64,000 nt of DNA from Amorphoplanes friuliensis DSM 7358 (GCF_000494755.1 NC_022657.1:4812001-4876000); one strand, 5' to 3'. Positions 23,227 through 32,733 are shown, counted from the first letter of the stretch. Program-made: numbers and translations. Notes: generated by a model from the sequence alone, not told the origin.

Positions 23227-24330
23227 TCAGCCGAGCCATTCCTTGGCGAGGAGCTCGTACGAGTGCACCCGGTCCGCGTGGTCGTAGGTGACCGTGGTGA
23301 CGAGCAGTTCGTCGGCCCCCGTCACCCGCTGGAGGGTCCGCAGCCGCTCGGCCACGTCCGCGGGTGTGCCGGCGAACTGCGTCGCCACCCGGTCGGCCAC
23401 CAGGTCGCGGTCGGCGTCGGTCCAGACGTGGGCCGCTGCCTCGTCCGGTGTCGGGAACGGGATCGCCCCCGCGCCGGTGCGGATGCTGCGCACCCACAGC
23501 CCGTGGGGTTCGGCGAGGCGCCGGGCTGTCGCGTCGTCGGGGGCGACCACCACGTCGGCGGAGACCATGACGTGCGGCTCGGCCAGCTGCGCCGAGGGCC
23601 GGAAAGCTTCCCTGTACGCCGTGACGGCCTCGAGCACGTGCGCGGGTGCGACGTGGTAGTTGGCCGCGAACGGCAGGCCGCGTTCACCGGCGACCCGGGC
23701 GCTCTGGCCTCCGCTGCTGCCGAGGATCCACAGCTCGAGGTCGGCACCTTCCCCGGGGACGGCCCGTGCCTCGGCGATCGTGCCGGCAAGCAGCGCCTCG
23801 ATCGTGTCGAGCACGGCGGGGAAGTCCGGGGGTTCGGCACCGGGCTGCTGGAGCAGGCTGGTGAGGAGCGCCGAGCGTTCGGAGGCCAGCAGCGGCGCGA
23901 ACGAGAACGGTTTCGGGATGAGCAGGCCGTCGACGACGTGTTCCTCGGCGGGTGGCGGCGGGCTGCTCAGTTCCTTCAGCGCCTCCTGACGGCGCTGACC
24001 GGACCGCCCGAGCCCGAGGTCGAAGCGGCCGGGGTACAGCGCGTCGAGCAGGCCGAACTGCTCCACGATGGACAGTGCGGTCTGGTGACCGGTCTGCACG
24101 GCGCCGGAGCCGAGCCGGATGCGGTCCGTGACCGCGGCGATCTGGCCGAGCAGCAGCGCGGGCTGGGAGCTGGCGACGCCGGGGGTGAAGTGGTGCTCGG
24201 CGACCCAGTAGCGAGAGTATCCGAACTGCTCGGCGTTCCGCGCGAGGTCGAGCGTGCGGCGCAGGGCGTCACCGGCGGTGCCACCGGACAGGATCGGGGC
24301 GAGATCGAGGATCGACAGGGGTACGGGCAT
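23227..24330 (-). CDS. LLM-class flavin oxidoreductase (MsnO8-like)
   Basis: A 367-residue luciferase-like TIM barrel. It begins with PLSILDLAPI, then YSRYWVAEHH, SSQPALLLGQIAAVTDRIRL and GSGAVQTGHQTALSIVEQFG, and it has ELWILGSSGGQSARVAGERG in the middle. These are traits of the MsnO8/luxA-related subgroup that takes FMNH2 or F420 as cofactor. It starts at the ATG at 24330; the long frame upstream is a shadow of the next gene. It is the last of four tandem LLM genes read from 27797 downwards. Confidence 0.87.
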   Translation of the reverse strand: MPVPLSILDLAPILSGGTAGDALRRTLDLARNAEQFGYSRYWVAEHHFTPGVASSQPALLLGQIAAVTDRIRLGSGAVQTGHQTALSIVEQFGLLDALYPGRFDLGLGRSGQRRQEALKELSSPPPPAEEHVVDGLLIPKPFSFAPLLASERSALLTSLLQQPGAEPPDFPAVLDTIEALLAGTIAEARAVPGEGADLELWILGSSGGQSARVAGERGLPFAANYHVAPAHVLEAVTAYREAFRPSAQLAEPHVMVSADVVVAPDDATARRLAEPHGLWVRSIRTGAGAIPFPTPDEAAAHVWTDADRDLVADRVATQFAGTPADVAERLRTLQRVTGADELLVTTVTYDHADRVHSYELLAKEWLG

Positions 24331-24332
24331 GA

Positions 24333-25364
24333 CTACTCCCCTCCCAGCGGACGGCTGGGGATGGTCCGGCGCAGCTCGGGGGCGATGTCGCTCTGGAACA
24401 GTTCGAGGGTGGCGCGGTGCTGTTTGTCGGTGAGCCCGTCGGCGTCGGCGTGCAGGTGCATGACCTCGTGGCCGAACTCGGCGTGGTAACGGTGGATCTT
24501 GTCGATGATCTGCTGTGGGCTGCCGACCAGGATCGAGCCGCGGTCGATGGCGTCCTCGAGGGTCGGGAAGACCGGTGTCAGACCGAGCCGGGTGAACGCC
24601 TCCAGCCGGGCGTCGAAGATCGGCCGGTACGTCTCGACGGCCTCCTGCGAGGTCGGCGCCGCGTAGTAGCCGGCCGATCCGGCACCGACGAGGGCCTTGG
24701 CCGGGTCGTGGCCGTAGTGCGCCCACCGTGAGCGGTAGTAGCGGATCAGTTCGGCGTACGGCTCGATGGGGTTGGTGACGTTGGCCGAGAAGAGCGGGTC
24801 GCCGTACTGCGCGGCGAGGTCGACCGAGGCGCGGCTGGTGGCGCTGCCGTGCCAGACACGGATCGGCTGCTGCAGCGGGCGTGGCCAGGTCTCGGCGTCC
24901 CGGAGCGCCGGCCGGAAGCGCCCCTCCCACGTGACGCGAGGTGAGCGCCACAGCTGCCGGAACAGCTCGTACGACTCGCGGTTGCGGTCCCACTGGTCCT
25001 CGGCGGTGACGTGGAAGAGCTCGGCCTGCGCGGCGCCGTTGCCCTTGCCGATGATCAGTTCCAGGCGGCCGTCGGAGAGATTGTCGAGCGTCGCGTAGTC
25101 CTCGAACGCGCGGACCGGGTCGAGCAGGCTGAGCGTGGTGACCGCCGTGAACAGCCGGATCTTCGAGGTGCGGGCGGCGATGTGGCTCAGCACCACGGGT
25201 GGCGACGACGAGATGAACGGGCGCTCGTGGCGCTCCCCCACGCCGTACCCGTCGAAGCCGAGCTCCTCGCCCAGCACGGCGTTGTCGACGACCTCGCGGA
25301 ACCGCTGCCGGGTGGACCTGGTCGGGTCGAGATGGGTGATCAGCGTGATCAGGAGGAACTTCAT
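24333..25364 (-). CDS. LLM-class flavin oxidoreductase
   Basis: A 343-residue luciferase-like protein: MKFLLITLITHL at the start, LGFDGYGVGERHERPFISSS, IAARTSKIRLFTAVTTLSLL, YATLDNLSDGRLELIIGKGN and IRVWHGSATSRASVDLAAQY. The start is the ATG at 25364 with AGGAGGAACT-type spacing in the previous gene, and it overlaps that gene's stop by ATGA. It is distinct from its three LLM neighbours, so the four genes are not recent copies of each other. The substrate is unknown; sulfur scavenging is inferred from the operon. Confidence 0.86.
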   Translation of the reverse strand: MKFLLITLITHLDPTRSTRQRFREVVDNAVLGEELGFDGYGVGERHERPFISSSPPVVLSHIAARTSKIRLFTAVTTLSLLDPVRAFEDYATLDNLSDGRLELIIGKGNGAAQAELFHVTAEDQWDRNRESYELFRQLWRSPRVTWEGRFRPALRDAETWPRPLQQPIRVWHGSATSRASVDLAAQYGDPLFSANVTNPIEPYAELIRYYRSRWAHYGHDPAKALVGAGSAGYYAAPTSQEAVETYRPIFDARLEAFTRLGLTPVFPTLEDAIDRGSILVGSPQQIIDKIHRYHAEFGHEVMHLHADADGLTDKQHRATLELFQSDIAPELRRTIPSRPLGGE

Positions 25365-26668
25365 GCCAGCCCCAGGTGTCCGCGCAGGGTGGTGGTCTTG
25401 TACTCGGTCCGGAAGACGCCGCGTTCCTGCAGCAGCGGCACGACGGTGTCGACGAAGTCGTCGAGGCCGCCCGGGGTCAGGTGCGGGACGAGGATGAAGC
25501 CGTCGCACGCATCCGTCTGGACGTACGTATTCAGCTCCTCGGCGACGCGGGCGGGCGTACCGATGAAGGACTGCCGCCCGGTGACCTCGATGATCAGGTC
25601 GCGGATGCTGAGGTTCTTCTGCTCGGCGCGCTCGCGCCACTCGTTCGCGGTGGCCAGCCGGTCGGGGTACTGGCCGGCGCGGCCCTGGATGATCGTCTCG
25701 TCGGCGCCGGAGGGGTCCTCGGCGGGCAGCGGGCCGTCGGGGTCGTAGGACGAGAGGTCGCGGTTCCAGACCTGTTCGAGCAGCAGGATCGCCGTCTGCG
25801 GGCTGACCTGCTGGCGGCGGATGTGGTGGGCGCGTTCCTGGGCGTCGGCCTCGGTCTCGCCGAGCACGAACGACACCCCGGGGATGATCTTCAGGCTGTT
25901 CGGGTCGCGGCCGTGCCGGGCCAGCCGGGCGTGGACGTCGCGGTAGAACTCGCGGCCGTCCTCGAGCTGGTGATGCCGGGAGAAGATCGCGTCGGCCTTG
26001 GCGGCGGCCAGCTCCCGGCCGCTGTCGGAGTCGCCGGCCTGCAGGATCACCGGGTGACCCTGCGGGCTGCGGGGCACCCCGAAGCGGCCCTCGATGGTGA
26101 ACTGCGGGCCGGTGTGGGCAAACGTGCCGGTGTCGGCGAAGACGCCGCTGTCGCGGTCGGGCGCGTAGTCGGCCCACGAGTCCCACAGCTCGCGCGCCGT
26201 GTCGATGAACTCGCCGGCCCGCTCGTAGCGCTGGGAGTGGTCGAGGAAGCCACCGCGGCGGAAGTTCTCCCCGAAGAACGGGCCGGACGACGTGACGACG
26301 TTCCAGGCGGCCCGCCCGCCGGAGAGGTGGTCCAGCGTGGCGAGTTGCCGGGCCAGCTCGTAGGCCTCGTGGAAGGTGGCGTTGAGCGTGCCGGCCAGGC
26401 CTAGGTGGGTGGTGACGGCGGCGAGCCCGGCGAGCACGGTCAGCGTGTCGGGGCGCCCGACGACGTCCAGGTCGTGGATCAGGCCCCGCTGCTCACGCAG
26501 GCGCAGCCCCTCGGCCAGGAAGAAGAAGTCGAACTTGCCGCGTTCGGCGGTCTGCGCGAGGCGGACGAAGGAGTCGAAGGCGATCTGGCTGCCGGCCGCA
26601 GGGTCGCTCCAGACGGTCGTGTTGTTCACGCCGGGGAAGTGCGCGGCGAGAATGATCTGCTTAGCCAA
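25361..26668 (-). CDS. NtaA/SnaA/DszA-type flavin-dependent monooxygenase
   Basis: A 435-residue LLM enzyme of the longer NtaA/SnaA/DszA/ScmK class. Markers are TVWSDPAAGSQIAFDSFVRL, RGKFDFFFLAEGLRLRE, WNVVTSSGPFFGENFRRGG, QRYERAGEFIDTARELWDSW, SPQGHPVILQAGDSDSGREL and ADAIFSRHHQLEDG. DszA relatives cleave C-S bonds with FMNH2. I start it at TTG 26668 (LAKQIILAAHFPG), where TTGGCTAA overlaps the TAA of the gene before it by 8 bp and AAGGGG lies upstream. The open frame further up is a shadow. Gene order and overlap point to co-translation. Confidence 0.87.
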   Translation of the reverse strand: MAKQIILAAHFPGVNNTTVWSDPAAGSQIAFDSFVRLAQTAERGKFDFFFLAEGLRLREQRGLIHDLDVVGRPDTLTVLAGLAAVTTHLGLAGTLNATFHEAYELARQLATLDHLSGGRAAWNVVTSSGPFFGENFRRGGFLDHSQRYERAGEFIDTARELWDSWADYAPDRDSGVFADTGTFAHTGPQFTIEGRFGVPRSPQGHPVILQAGDSDSGRELAAAKADAIFSRHHQLEDGREFYRDVHARLARHGRDPNSLKIIPGVSFVLGETEADAQERAHHIRRQQVSPQTAILLLEQVWNRDLSSYDPDGPLPAEDPSGADETIIQGRAGQYPDRLATANEWRERAEQKNLSIRDLIIEVTGRQSFIGTPARVAEELNTYVQTDACDGFILVPHLTPGGLDDFVDTVVPLLQERGVFRTEYKTTTLRGHLGLA

Positions 26669-27797
26669 GGCGGGCCCCTTCGTAGCGGTTGGCGGCGTGC
26701 GGCAGGCCGAGGCGGTCGCGCAGGGTGCCGGCGTCGGGTGCGGTACGGAAGACGCCACGGTCCTGCAGCGTCGGCACGAGCAGGCGGGTGATCGCCTCCA
26801 GGTCGTACGGCAGTGCGGCGGGGCGCAGACGGAAGCCGTCCAGTCCGGCGTCGCGCCAGGTGAGGAGCAGGTCGGCGAGTTCTTCGGGCGTACCGGCGAA
26901 GATCAAAGCGTCGGAGGTGACCGGGGAGCCGGCCAGGTCGTCGAGGCGCGCGCGGCGCGCGAGCGCCGCGCTGCCGTGCTCGTCGAGGAAAACGACGAGG
27001 TCGGCGTAGATCTTCAGGGGGTCACCGTCGCGCGGGGCGGCACGCACCTGGGCGACGAGGCCGGCGGCGTCCGCCGGCGAGGACGGTGTCACGAAGACGA
27101 TGTCCGCCGAGCGGGCGGCGAACTCGTAGACCGGGCCGGCGTGGGCCAGCGCGGCGATCACCGGCTGACCCTGCGGCGGACGCGGCACGATCGACGGTCC
27201 CTTGACGCTGAACCACTTCCCGGCGAAGTCGATGTAGTGCAGCCGGTCGCGGTCGATGAACCGGCCGGTGGCGACGTCCTTGATGACCGCGTCGTCCTGC
27301 CAGCTGTCCCAGAGCCGCCGCACGACCTCGACAGCGTCGGCGGCCTCGTCGAAGAGGTCCCACAGCTGCTCCTCGCCGACGCCGATCTCCCGCCGGCCGA
27401 GCAGGGCCGCCTCGGCGGGCGCACCGGAGACCCGGGCCTGCCAACCGGCCCGGCCGCTGCTCAGGTAGTCGAGCGTCGCGATCGCGGTGGAGAGGTGGAA
27501 CGGTTCGGTGTGCGTGGTGGTGGCCACCGGAACGAGCCCGACGTGCCGCGTCACCGGCGCGACCCGCGACGCGACCAGCACGGCATCGAGCCGTCCGGTC
27601 ACGCCGCCGGGCACACCGGGCGGCCCGAACGTGTCCTCGAAGGTGACGAAGTCGAGCAGGCCCGCGTCGGCCTCCCGGGCCAGCTGCGTCCAGTAGCCCG
27701 GTGTGAAGACGGCGGTGGCGTCCACCGGCGAGGTCCGCCAGGCGGCGGGATGCCAGCCGAGCCCGTCCAGGGCGACAGCAAGGTGCAGGTCGGTCAT
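26661..27797 (-). CDS. LLM-class flavin oxidoreductase (NtaA/SnaA-related)
   Basis: A 378-residue luciferase-like protein: LHLAVALDGLGWHPAAW, LLDFVTFEDTFG, VASRVAPVTRHVGLVPVATT, TATLDYLSSGRAGWQARVS and RPPQGQPVIAALAHAGPVY. The AGWQ segment replaces the WNVVTS motif of the canonical NtaA group, so the substrate probably differs. Its start overlaps the ATPase gene stop by 4 bp (ATGA), and its TAA overlaps the next gene's TTG start. It is the first of the four tandem LLM genes. Confidence 0.86.
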   Translation of the reverse strand: MTDLHLAVALDGLGWHPAAWRTSPVDATAVFTPGYWTQLAREADAGLLDFVTFEDTFGPPGVPGGVTGRLDAVLVASRVAPVTRHVGLVPVATTTHTEPFHLSTAIATLDYLSSGRAGWQARVSGAPAEAALLGRREIGVGEEQLWDLFDEAADAVEVVRRLWDSWQDDAVIKDVATGRFIDRDRLHYIDFAGKWFSVKGPSIVPRPPQGQPVIAALAHAGPVYEFAARSADIVFVTPSSPADAAGLVAQVRAAPRDGDPLKIYADLVVFLDEHGSAALARRARLDDLAGSPVTSDALIFAGTPEELADLLLTWRDAGLDGFRLRPAALPYDLEAITRLLVPTLQDRGVFRTAPDAGTLRDRLGLPHAANRYEGARLG

Positions 27798-29350
27798 GCG
27801 GAGACCTCCAGGGTGGGCACCGCGGCGAGCAGCGCGCGCGTGTATTCATGGCCGGGGCGGGCGAAGACCGACTCGACCGGGCCCTGCTCGACGACCTTGC
27901 CGTCGTGCATGACCAGCACCCGGTCGGCGAGGTGATGCACGACGCCGAGGTCGTGCGAGATGAAGAGCAGAGCCGTGCCGTCGGTGGCGCGGATGTCGGC
28001 GAGCAGGTCGAGCACCTGCGCCTGCACCGAGACGTCGAGCGCGGAGACGGGCTCGTCGCAGATGATCAGGCTCGGCCGCGGCGCCAGGGCCCGGGCGATG
28101 GCGACCCGCTGCCGCTGACCGCCGGAGAGCTGCCGCGGATACCGGTCCTGCACGTCCGCGGCGAGCCCGACACGGTCCAGCAGTGGGGTGACATCGGCAC
28201 CGCGCGGCAGCGCCTCACCGACGATCCGGGCGACCGTCCACCGCGGATCGAAGGACGACAGCGGGTCCTGCGAGATGAATTGCAGTTTGCGGCGCACCGG
28301 CCGACGCCGACCCTCGGCCACACCCGACCACGGCGCACCCTCGAAGGTGACACTGCCCGAGGTGGGTGCGACCAGGCCGAACAGCAGCTGGGCCACGGTG
28401 GTCTTGCCGGATCCGGACTCGCCGACAAGACCGACGATCTCACCGCGGCCGATGGTCAGGCTGACGTCGTCGACCACGGTGATGCGGCCGTAAGCCTTGC
28501 GCAGCGCGGTCGCCTCGGCCACCACACCGCCCTCCGGCCGGACAACCGGAACCTCCCCCGGTCCGGCCAGCCGGCGTCCGCGGGAGGCCGCCGACGGGAT
28601 CGCCGCCAGCAGCTTCTTCGTGTACGGGTCCCGCGGGCCGGACAACAGCAGCGACGTCGTCCCTGACTCTCGCACCCTGCCGTCCTTCAGCACGATCACC
28701 CGGTCGGCGACCTGGGAGACCACCGCGAGGTCGTGACTGATCAGCAGCAGCGTCTCCCCCGCGGCCTTCCGCTCGGCCAGCAGCGCGAGGATCTGCGCCT
28801 GCACGGTGACGTCGAGCGCGGTGGTGGGTTCGTCGGCGATGAGCAGCGGCGGCTCACCCGCGACGGCCGAGGCGATGAGTGCACGCTGCCGCAGGCCGCC
28901 CGAGAGCTGATGCGGATACTGCCGGGCGCGGCGCGCGGGCTCGGGCACGTGCACCTCGGTCAGCAGCTGCTCGACCTTCTTGCTGCCCCGGTGCACCCGC
29001 AGCACCTCGCCGATCTCGTCGCCGACGCGCCTCAGCGGGTCGAGCGACACGAGGGCGTCCTGCAGCACCAGGCCCGCGAAGCCGCCGCGGACCTTGCGCC
29101 AGTCCCGTTCGGTGAAACCGCGGGCGTCGTGACCGTCGAGCTCCAGCGCGGCGGCGCGGACCTCGGCGCCGGGTCCGGCCAGACCGACGAGGGTACGGGC
29201 GGTGACGCTCTTCCCCGACCCGGACTCCCCGACGATCGCGAGGCACTCGCCGCGTTCCACGGTGAAGCTGATGCCCCGGACGGCCTCGATGCGCCGGCGG
29301 CCGGTGTCGAAGGTGACGTGCAGGTCTTCGACGCGTACCAGGGGGTTCAT
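27794..29350 (-). CDS. Fused dual ABC ATPase of a peptide/nickel-type importer (DppD-DppF like)
   Basis: A 518-residue protein with two complete ABC domains. The first has Walker A GESGSGKS at 41-48, signature LSGGLRQRALIASAV and LLIADEPTTALDVT. The second has GESGSGKTTVAQLLFG near 325, signature LSGGQRQRVAIARAL, and LIICDEPVSALDVSVQ. In most systems these are separate DppD and DppF subunits; here they are one chain joined by an Arg/Gly-rich linker. It energises the permeases at 29347 and 30205. Its ATG overlaps the permease stop by ATGA. Confidence 0.92.
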   Translation of the reverse strand: MNPLVRVEDLHVTFDTGRRRIEAVRGISFTVERGECLAIVGESGSGKSVTARTLVGLAGPGAEVRAAALELDGHDARGFTERDWRKVRGGFAGLVLQDALVSLDPLRRVGDEIGEVLRVHRGSKKVEQLLTEVHVPEPARRARQYPHQLSGGLRQRALIASAVAGEPPLLIADEPTTALDVTVQAQILALLAERKAAGETLLLISHDLAVVSQVADRVIVLKDGRVRESGTTSLLLSGPRDPYTKKLLAAIPSAASRGRRLAGPGEVPVVRPEGGVVAEATALRKAYGRITVVDDVSLTIGRGEIVGLVGESGSGKTTVAQLLFGLVAPTSGSVTFEGAPWSGVAEGRRRPVRRKLQFISQDPLSSFDPRWTVARIVGEALPRGADVTPLLDRVGLAADVQDRYPRQLSGGQRQRVAIARALAPRPSLIICDEPVSALDVSVQAQVLDLLADIRATDGTALLFISHDLGVVHHLADRVLVMHDGKVVEQGPVESVFARPGHEYTRALLAAVPTLEVSA

Positions 29351-30201
29351 CGGTCCCGCCCCTCGAAGCGGCGCTGCAGGTGCCGGCCGGTGACGGTCAG
29401 GGCGATGACCGTGGCGGTCACGACCAGGCCCGGCAGCACCGACGCCCACCAGGCGATCCGCAGGTAGCCGCGGCCCTCGGAGAGCATCGCTCCCCACTCC
29501 GGTGACGGCGGTTGTGGTCCCAGTCCGAGGAAGCTGAGCCCCGCGGCGGCGAGCACGGCCTCACCGAGACCGATCATCGCCAGCACCGGGATCGGCCCGA
29601 GGACGTTGGGCAGGACGTGCCGCAGCACCAGCCGGGTCCGCGAGTCGCCGTACGCCACGGCCTGGGTGACGTAGCCCGCCTGCCGCACGACGAAGGTCTG
29701 CGCCCGCACGACTCTCGCGTAGTGCGGCAGCGTGGCGATGCCGATGGCTACGACCAGGCTGACCGTGCCCGGCCCGGCGACAGCGATGAACAGCAGGGCC
29801 AGGAGCAGCAGCGGGAACGCCGAGAGGGCGTCGAAGGAACGGCTGAGCGCCTCGTCCGCGTACCGGTGGGAGAGGCCGGCGAGGACGCCGAGCAGGATCC
29901 CGGCGGTGACGGCGATCAGGGTGGCCAGCGCGCCGATGGCCAGGGAGTGCCGGGCGCCATGCACGACCCGGTCGAAGACGTCCCGGCCGAGCTGATCGGT
30001 GCCGAACCAGTGGGTGGCCGAGGGCGCCTGCAGGACGTGGAACGGGTCGGCGGCGAGTGGATCACCGGCGAGCAGGCCCGGCCACAGCACGGCGACGAGG
30101 ATGAGGCCCAAAAAGCCCGTGGCAACCGCCACGCCGGGACGCGGCCGGCGCAGGCTGATGCTGAGGCGCCCGGCGAGGGGCCGTTCGGTGGCGATGGTCA
30201 T
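29347..30201 (-). CDS. ABC transporter permease (DppC-like)
   Basis: A 284-residue membrane protein with about six helices. DppC-family features: the N-terminal periplasmic loop HWFGTDQLGRDVFDRVVHGARHSL, the coupling loop QAVAYGDSRTRLVLRHVLPNVLGP, and LSFLGLGPQPPSPEWGAMLSEG near the C-terminus. It forms the translocation pore with the DppB-like subunit encoded 3 bases upstream. Confidence 0.9.
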   Translation of the reverse strand: MTIATERPLAGRLSISLRRPRPGVAVATGFLGLILVAVLWPGLLAGDPLAADPFHVLQAPSATHWFGTDQLGRDVFDRVVHGARHSLAIGALATLIAVTAGILLGVLAGLSHRYADEALSRSFDALSAFPLLLLALLFIAVAGPGTVSLVVAIGIATLPHYARVVRAQTFVVRQAGYVTQAVAYGDSRTRLVLRHVLPNVLGPIPVLAMIGLGEAVLAAAGLSFLGLGPQPPSPEWGAMLSEGRGYLRIAWWASVLPGLVVTATVIALTVTGRHLQRRFEGRDR

Positions 30202-30204
30202 CGC

Positions 30205-31116
30205 TCAACTCCTTCGCAACCGCGGGTCGATGAGCAGGTAGGCCAGGTCGGCGGCGGTGTTCAGCACGACGTAGACCGCGGCCGACAGGACCACCACGGC
30301 CAGGACGACCGGCATGTCCTTGGCGTTGACGGCCTGCAGGGTGACCTGGCCTAGGCCGGGCCGGCCAAAGACCTGCTCGATGATTACGGCGCCGCCGAGC
30401 AGGATGCCGAAGAGCCAGCCGGTCAGCGTGACCGCCGGGAGCAGCGCGTGTCGCAGGGCGTGCCGGACCAGCACCGCGCTCTCCCGCAGTCCGCGCGACC
30501 GGGCGGTGACGGCGAAGGGCTCGTCGAGCGCCCGGTCCAGGCCTTCCCGCAGCACCTGGGTGAGGACCCCGGCGATCGGCAGGGCCAGGGTGACCGCGGG
30601 CAGGATCAGCGCCGCGAAGCCCCGGTCACCGGCGACGGGGAAGAGACCGAAGCGGAACGAGAAGACGCTGAGCAGCACGATCCCGATCAGGAACGGCGGC
30701 GTGGAGACCAGCACCAGCTCGGTGGTGGAGCTGACCCGGCGCGCCCAGGGCCGCCGGGTCGTCACCGCCAGGATCAGCGCCAGCACCACACCCAGCAACG
30801 CCGCGAACAGCGCCAGCTTGAGCGTGGGCCACACCTGTTCGCCGATGATGTCGCGGACGGGTCTCTGCAGGAGGTACGACCGGCCGAGGTCACCGTGCGC
30901 GAGCCGCCAGAGGTAGTCGGCGTACTGCACGACGGCGGGCCGGTCCAGGCCCCACTCGGTGATGATCTGCGAGCGGATCAGCGGCGTGTCCGCACCGTCA
31001 CCGACGATGCTGTCCACGGTGTCCCCCGGCGCCGCCAGCAGCGCGAGGTACGCCGCGGTGGCAGCGGCCCAGAGGACCACCACACCGGTCGCGACCCGCC
31101 GCAGGACAGCCTTCAC
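30205..31116 (-). CDS. ABC transporter permease (DppB-like)
   Basis: A permease of 303 residues with about six helices. It shows the DppB signature: the N-terminal helix, then a long periplasmic loop with IITEWGLDRPAVVQYADYLWRLAHGDLGRSY, and the coupling loop ARSRGLRESAVLVRHALRHALLPAVT. I start it at GTG 31116, which overlaps the binding-protein stop as GTGA. A GTG four codons upstream (31128) is also possible; neither has a good ribosome site, as expected for coupled translation. Confidence 0.88.
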   Translation of the reverse strand: MKAVLRRVATGVVVLWAAATAAYLALLAAPGDTVDSIVGDGADTPLIRSQIITEWGLDRPAVVQYADYLWRLAHGDLGRSYLLQRPVRDIIGEQVWPTLKLALFAALLGVVLALILAVTTRRPWARRVSSTTELVLVSTPPFLIGIVLLSVFSFRFGLFPVAGDRGFAALILPAVTLALPIAGVLTQVLREGLDRALDEPFAVTARSRGLRESAVLVRHALRHALLPAVTLTGWLFGILLGGAVIIEQVFGRPGLGQVTLQAVNAKDMPVVLAVVVLSAAVYVVLNTAADLAYLLIDPRLRRS

Positions 31117-32714
31117 CTGCTGATCCACACGTTGTAGGCGCTGTTCGGCACACCCGCGGTCGGCTCGAAGCTCAGGCCGCCGACGGTTCTGGCCGCGGCG
31201 ATCTGGTCGCTGGGGGCGTACAGCGGCAGGACGACGGCCTGGTCGGCCACCACCTGCTGCTGGATGGCCCGGTAGGTCGCCAGCCGCTTCCCGGCGTCGG
31301 CGGTGGCCTGCCCCTCGTCGAGCAGCCTGTCCAGCGCCGGGTCCTTGGCGCCGGTCCGGTTGATGGCCCCGGCCGAGTGCAGCAGCAGGCCGAGCGCGGC
31401 GCCCGCGTCGGTGTCCGCCCGGGAGTTGTCGAAGACCTCGTACTCGTTGTCCTCGAGGGCCTTGGTCGCGGTGCCCTGGTCGACCAGGGACACTTTCAGG
31501 TCGATGCCGGCGCTCTGCTTGACCGCGGCCTGCACGGTCTGAGCCAGGATGTCGCGGCGGTCGCGGACGAACGGCGCGTTCTGCACCAGGCGTACGGTCA
31601 GGCGCTTGCCGTCCTTGGTCCGGAAGCCGTCGGCGTCACGTTGCGTCCAGCCGGCCTCGTCCAGCAACTGGTTGGCGCGGGCCGGGTTGTTGCCGTAAGA
31701 GCCCTCGAGGGACTTGTCGTAGAGCGGGCTCGTCGGGCTGATGACACTCCACGCCCGCGTGGCGGTCCCGCGGTAGACGGCCTTCAGAGCAGTGTCCACG
31801 TCGAACGCGTCCCGGAACGCCTCCCGCACCTTCAGGTCGTCGAACGGCGCCCGCGACACGTTGAGGTAGTACGAGTACGCCGAGCCGGAGTTGAGACCGC
31901 GGGTCAGCGACAGTCGCGGATCACCGGTGATCAGCTCCTGATCGGTGGCCGGGACTCCCTCGATGACCTGCACCTGGCCGGAGGTGAGGGCGCCGACGCG
32001 CACCGACGACTCCTTCAGGAAGCGGTAGGTCACCTCGTCCAGGTAGGCCGGACGCTCACCCCAGTACGACGGGTTGCGTTTGTAGTGCGCTTCCTGGCCG
32101 GCCGCGTACCGGTCGAGGACAAACGGGCCGGTCCCGGCGAGGTCGGGACCGCCGGCCTTGAGGTTCGCGGCGCTCTTCAGCGACTTCGGCGAGACGACGG
32201 CGCCCTGCGGGGCCGAGAGGAAGTCGAGCAGCAGCACGTCCGGTCTCGCCAGGTGGAACTTCACCGTGGCCGGATCCGCCACCTCCACACTCTCGAGGTT
32301 CTTCAGCTGGACGGCGGCCACCGCCGGGGCGTACCCGGGTGCGAGAAGTTGATCGATGTTGGCCTTCACCGCAGCGGCGTCGAACGGTGTCCCGTCGGAG
32401 AAGGTGACGCCGGTACGGAGCTTGAAGGTGTAGGTCAGGCCGTCCGGTGAGGCCTCGTAACCGGTGGCGAGCAACGGCACAAAACCGCCGTTCGTGTCGT
32501 GGGTCAGGAGGCCCTCGAAGGTGTTCCAGACCAGCAGGCGGGCCTTGGCCTGGGCGTACTGGTGGGGGTTGAAGGTGATCGGCTCGGTCTCGATCCCCCA
32601 GGTCAGGGGCCCGCCACTGACCGGCTGCCCGGCGTCGGCGGCATCGGTGGCGGTGCTCGAGCACCCGGCCAGAAGAAGAGCGGCGGTGGCGATGAGGGCA
32701 AGTCGGCGGTGCAC
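31113..32714 (-). CDS. Peptide/nickel-type ABC substrate-binding lipoprotein (SBP_bac_5)
   Basis: A 533-residue lipoprotein. The signal ends in LLLAGCSS. A DppA/OppA-like fold follows: LTWGIETEPITFNPH, LATGYEASPDGLTYTFKLRTGVTFSDGTP, VREAFRDAFDV and the closing VGGLSFEPTAGVPNSAYNVW. Start GTG 32714 has AGGAG 7 bases upstream. It is the first structural gene behind a leader peptide and precedes two permeases, a fused ATPase and four LLM monooxygenases. The cargo is therefore likely a sulfur-containing organic molecule rather than an ordinary peptide. That is inference from context. Confidence 0.9.
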   Translation of the reverse strand: MHRRLALIATAALLLAGCSSTATDAADAGQPVSGGPLTWGIETEPITFNPHQYAQAKARLLVWNTFEGLLTHDTNGGFVPLLATGYEASPDGLTYTFKLRTGVTFSDGTPFDAAAVKANIDQLLAPGYAPAVAAVQLKNLESVEVADPATVKFHLARPDVLLLDFLSAPQGAVVSPKSLKSAANLKAGGPDLAGTGPFVLDRYAAGQEAHYKRNPSYWGERPAYLDEVTYRFLKESSVRVGALTSGQVQVIEGVPATDQELITGDPRLSLTRGLNSGSAYSYYLNVSRAPFDDLKVREAFRDAFDVDTALKAVYRGTATRAWSVISPTSPLYDKSLEGSYGNNPARANQLLDEAGWTQRDADGFRTKDGKRLTVRLVQNAPFVRDRRDILAQTVQAAVKQSAGIDLKVSLVDQGTATKALEDNEYEVFDNSRADTDAGAALGLLLHSAGAINRTGAKDPALDRLLDEGQATADAGKRLATYRAIQQQVVADQAVVLPLYAPSDQIAAARTVGGLSFEPTAGVPNSAYNVWISR

Positions 32715-32733
32715 GGCGAACTCCTGTCGCTAC

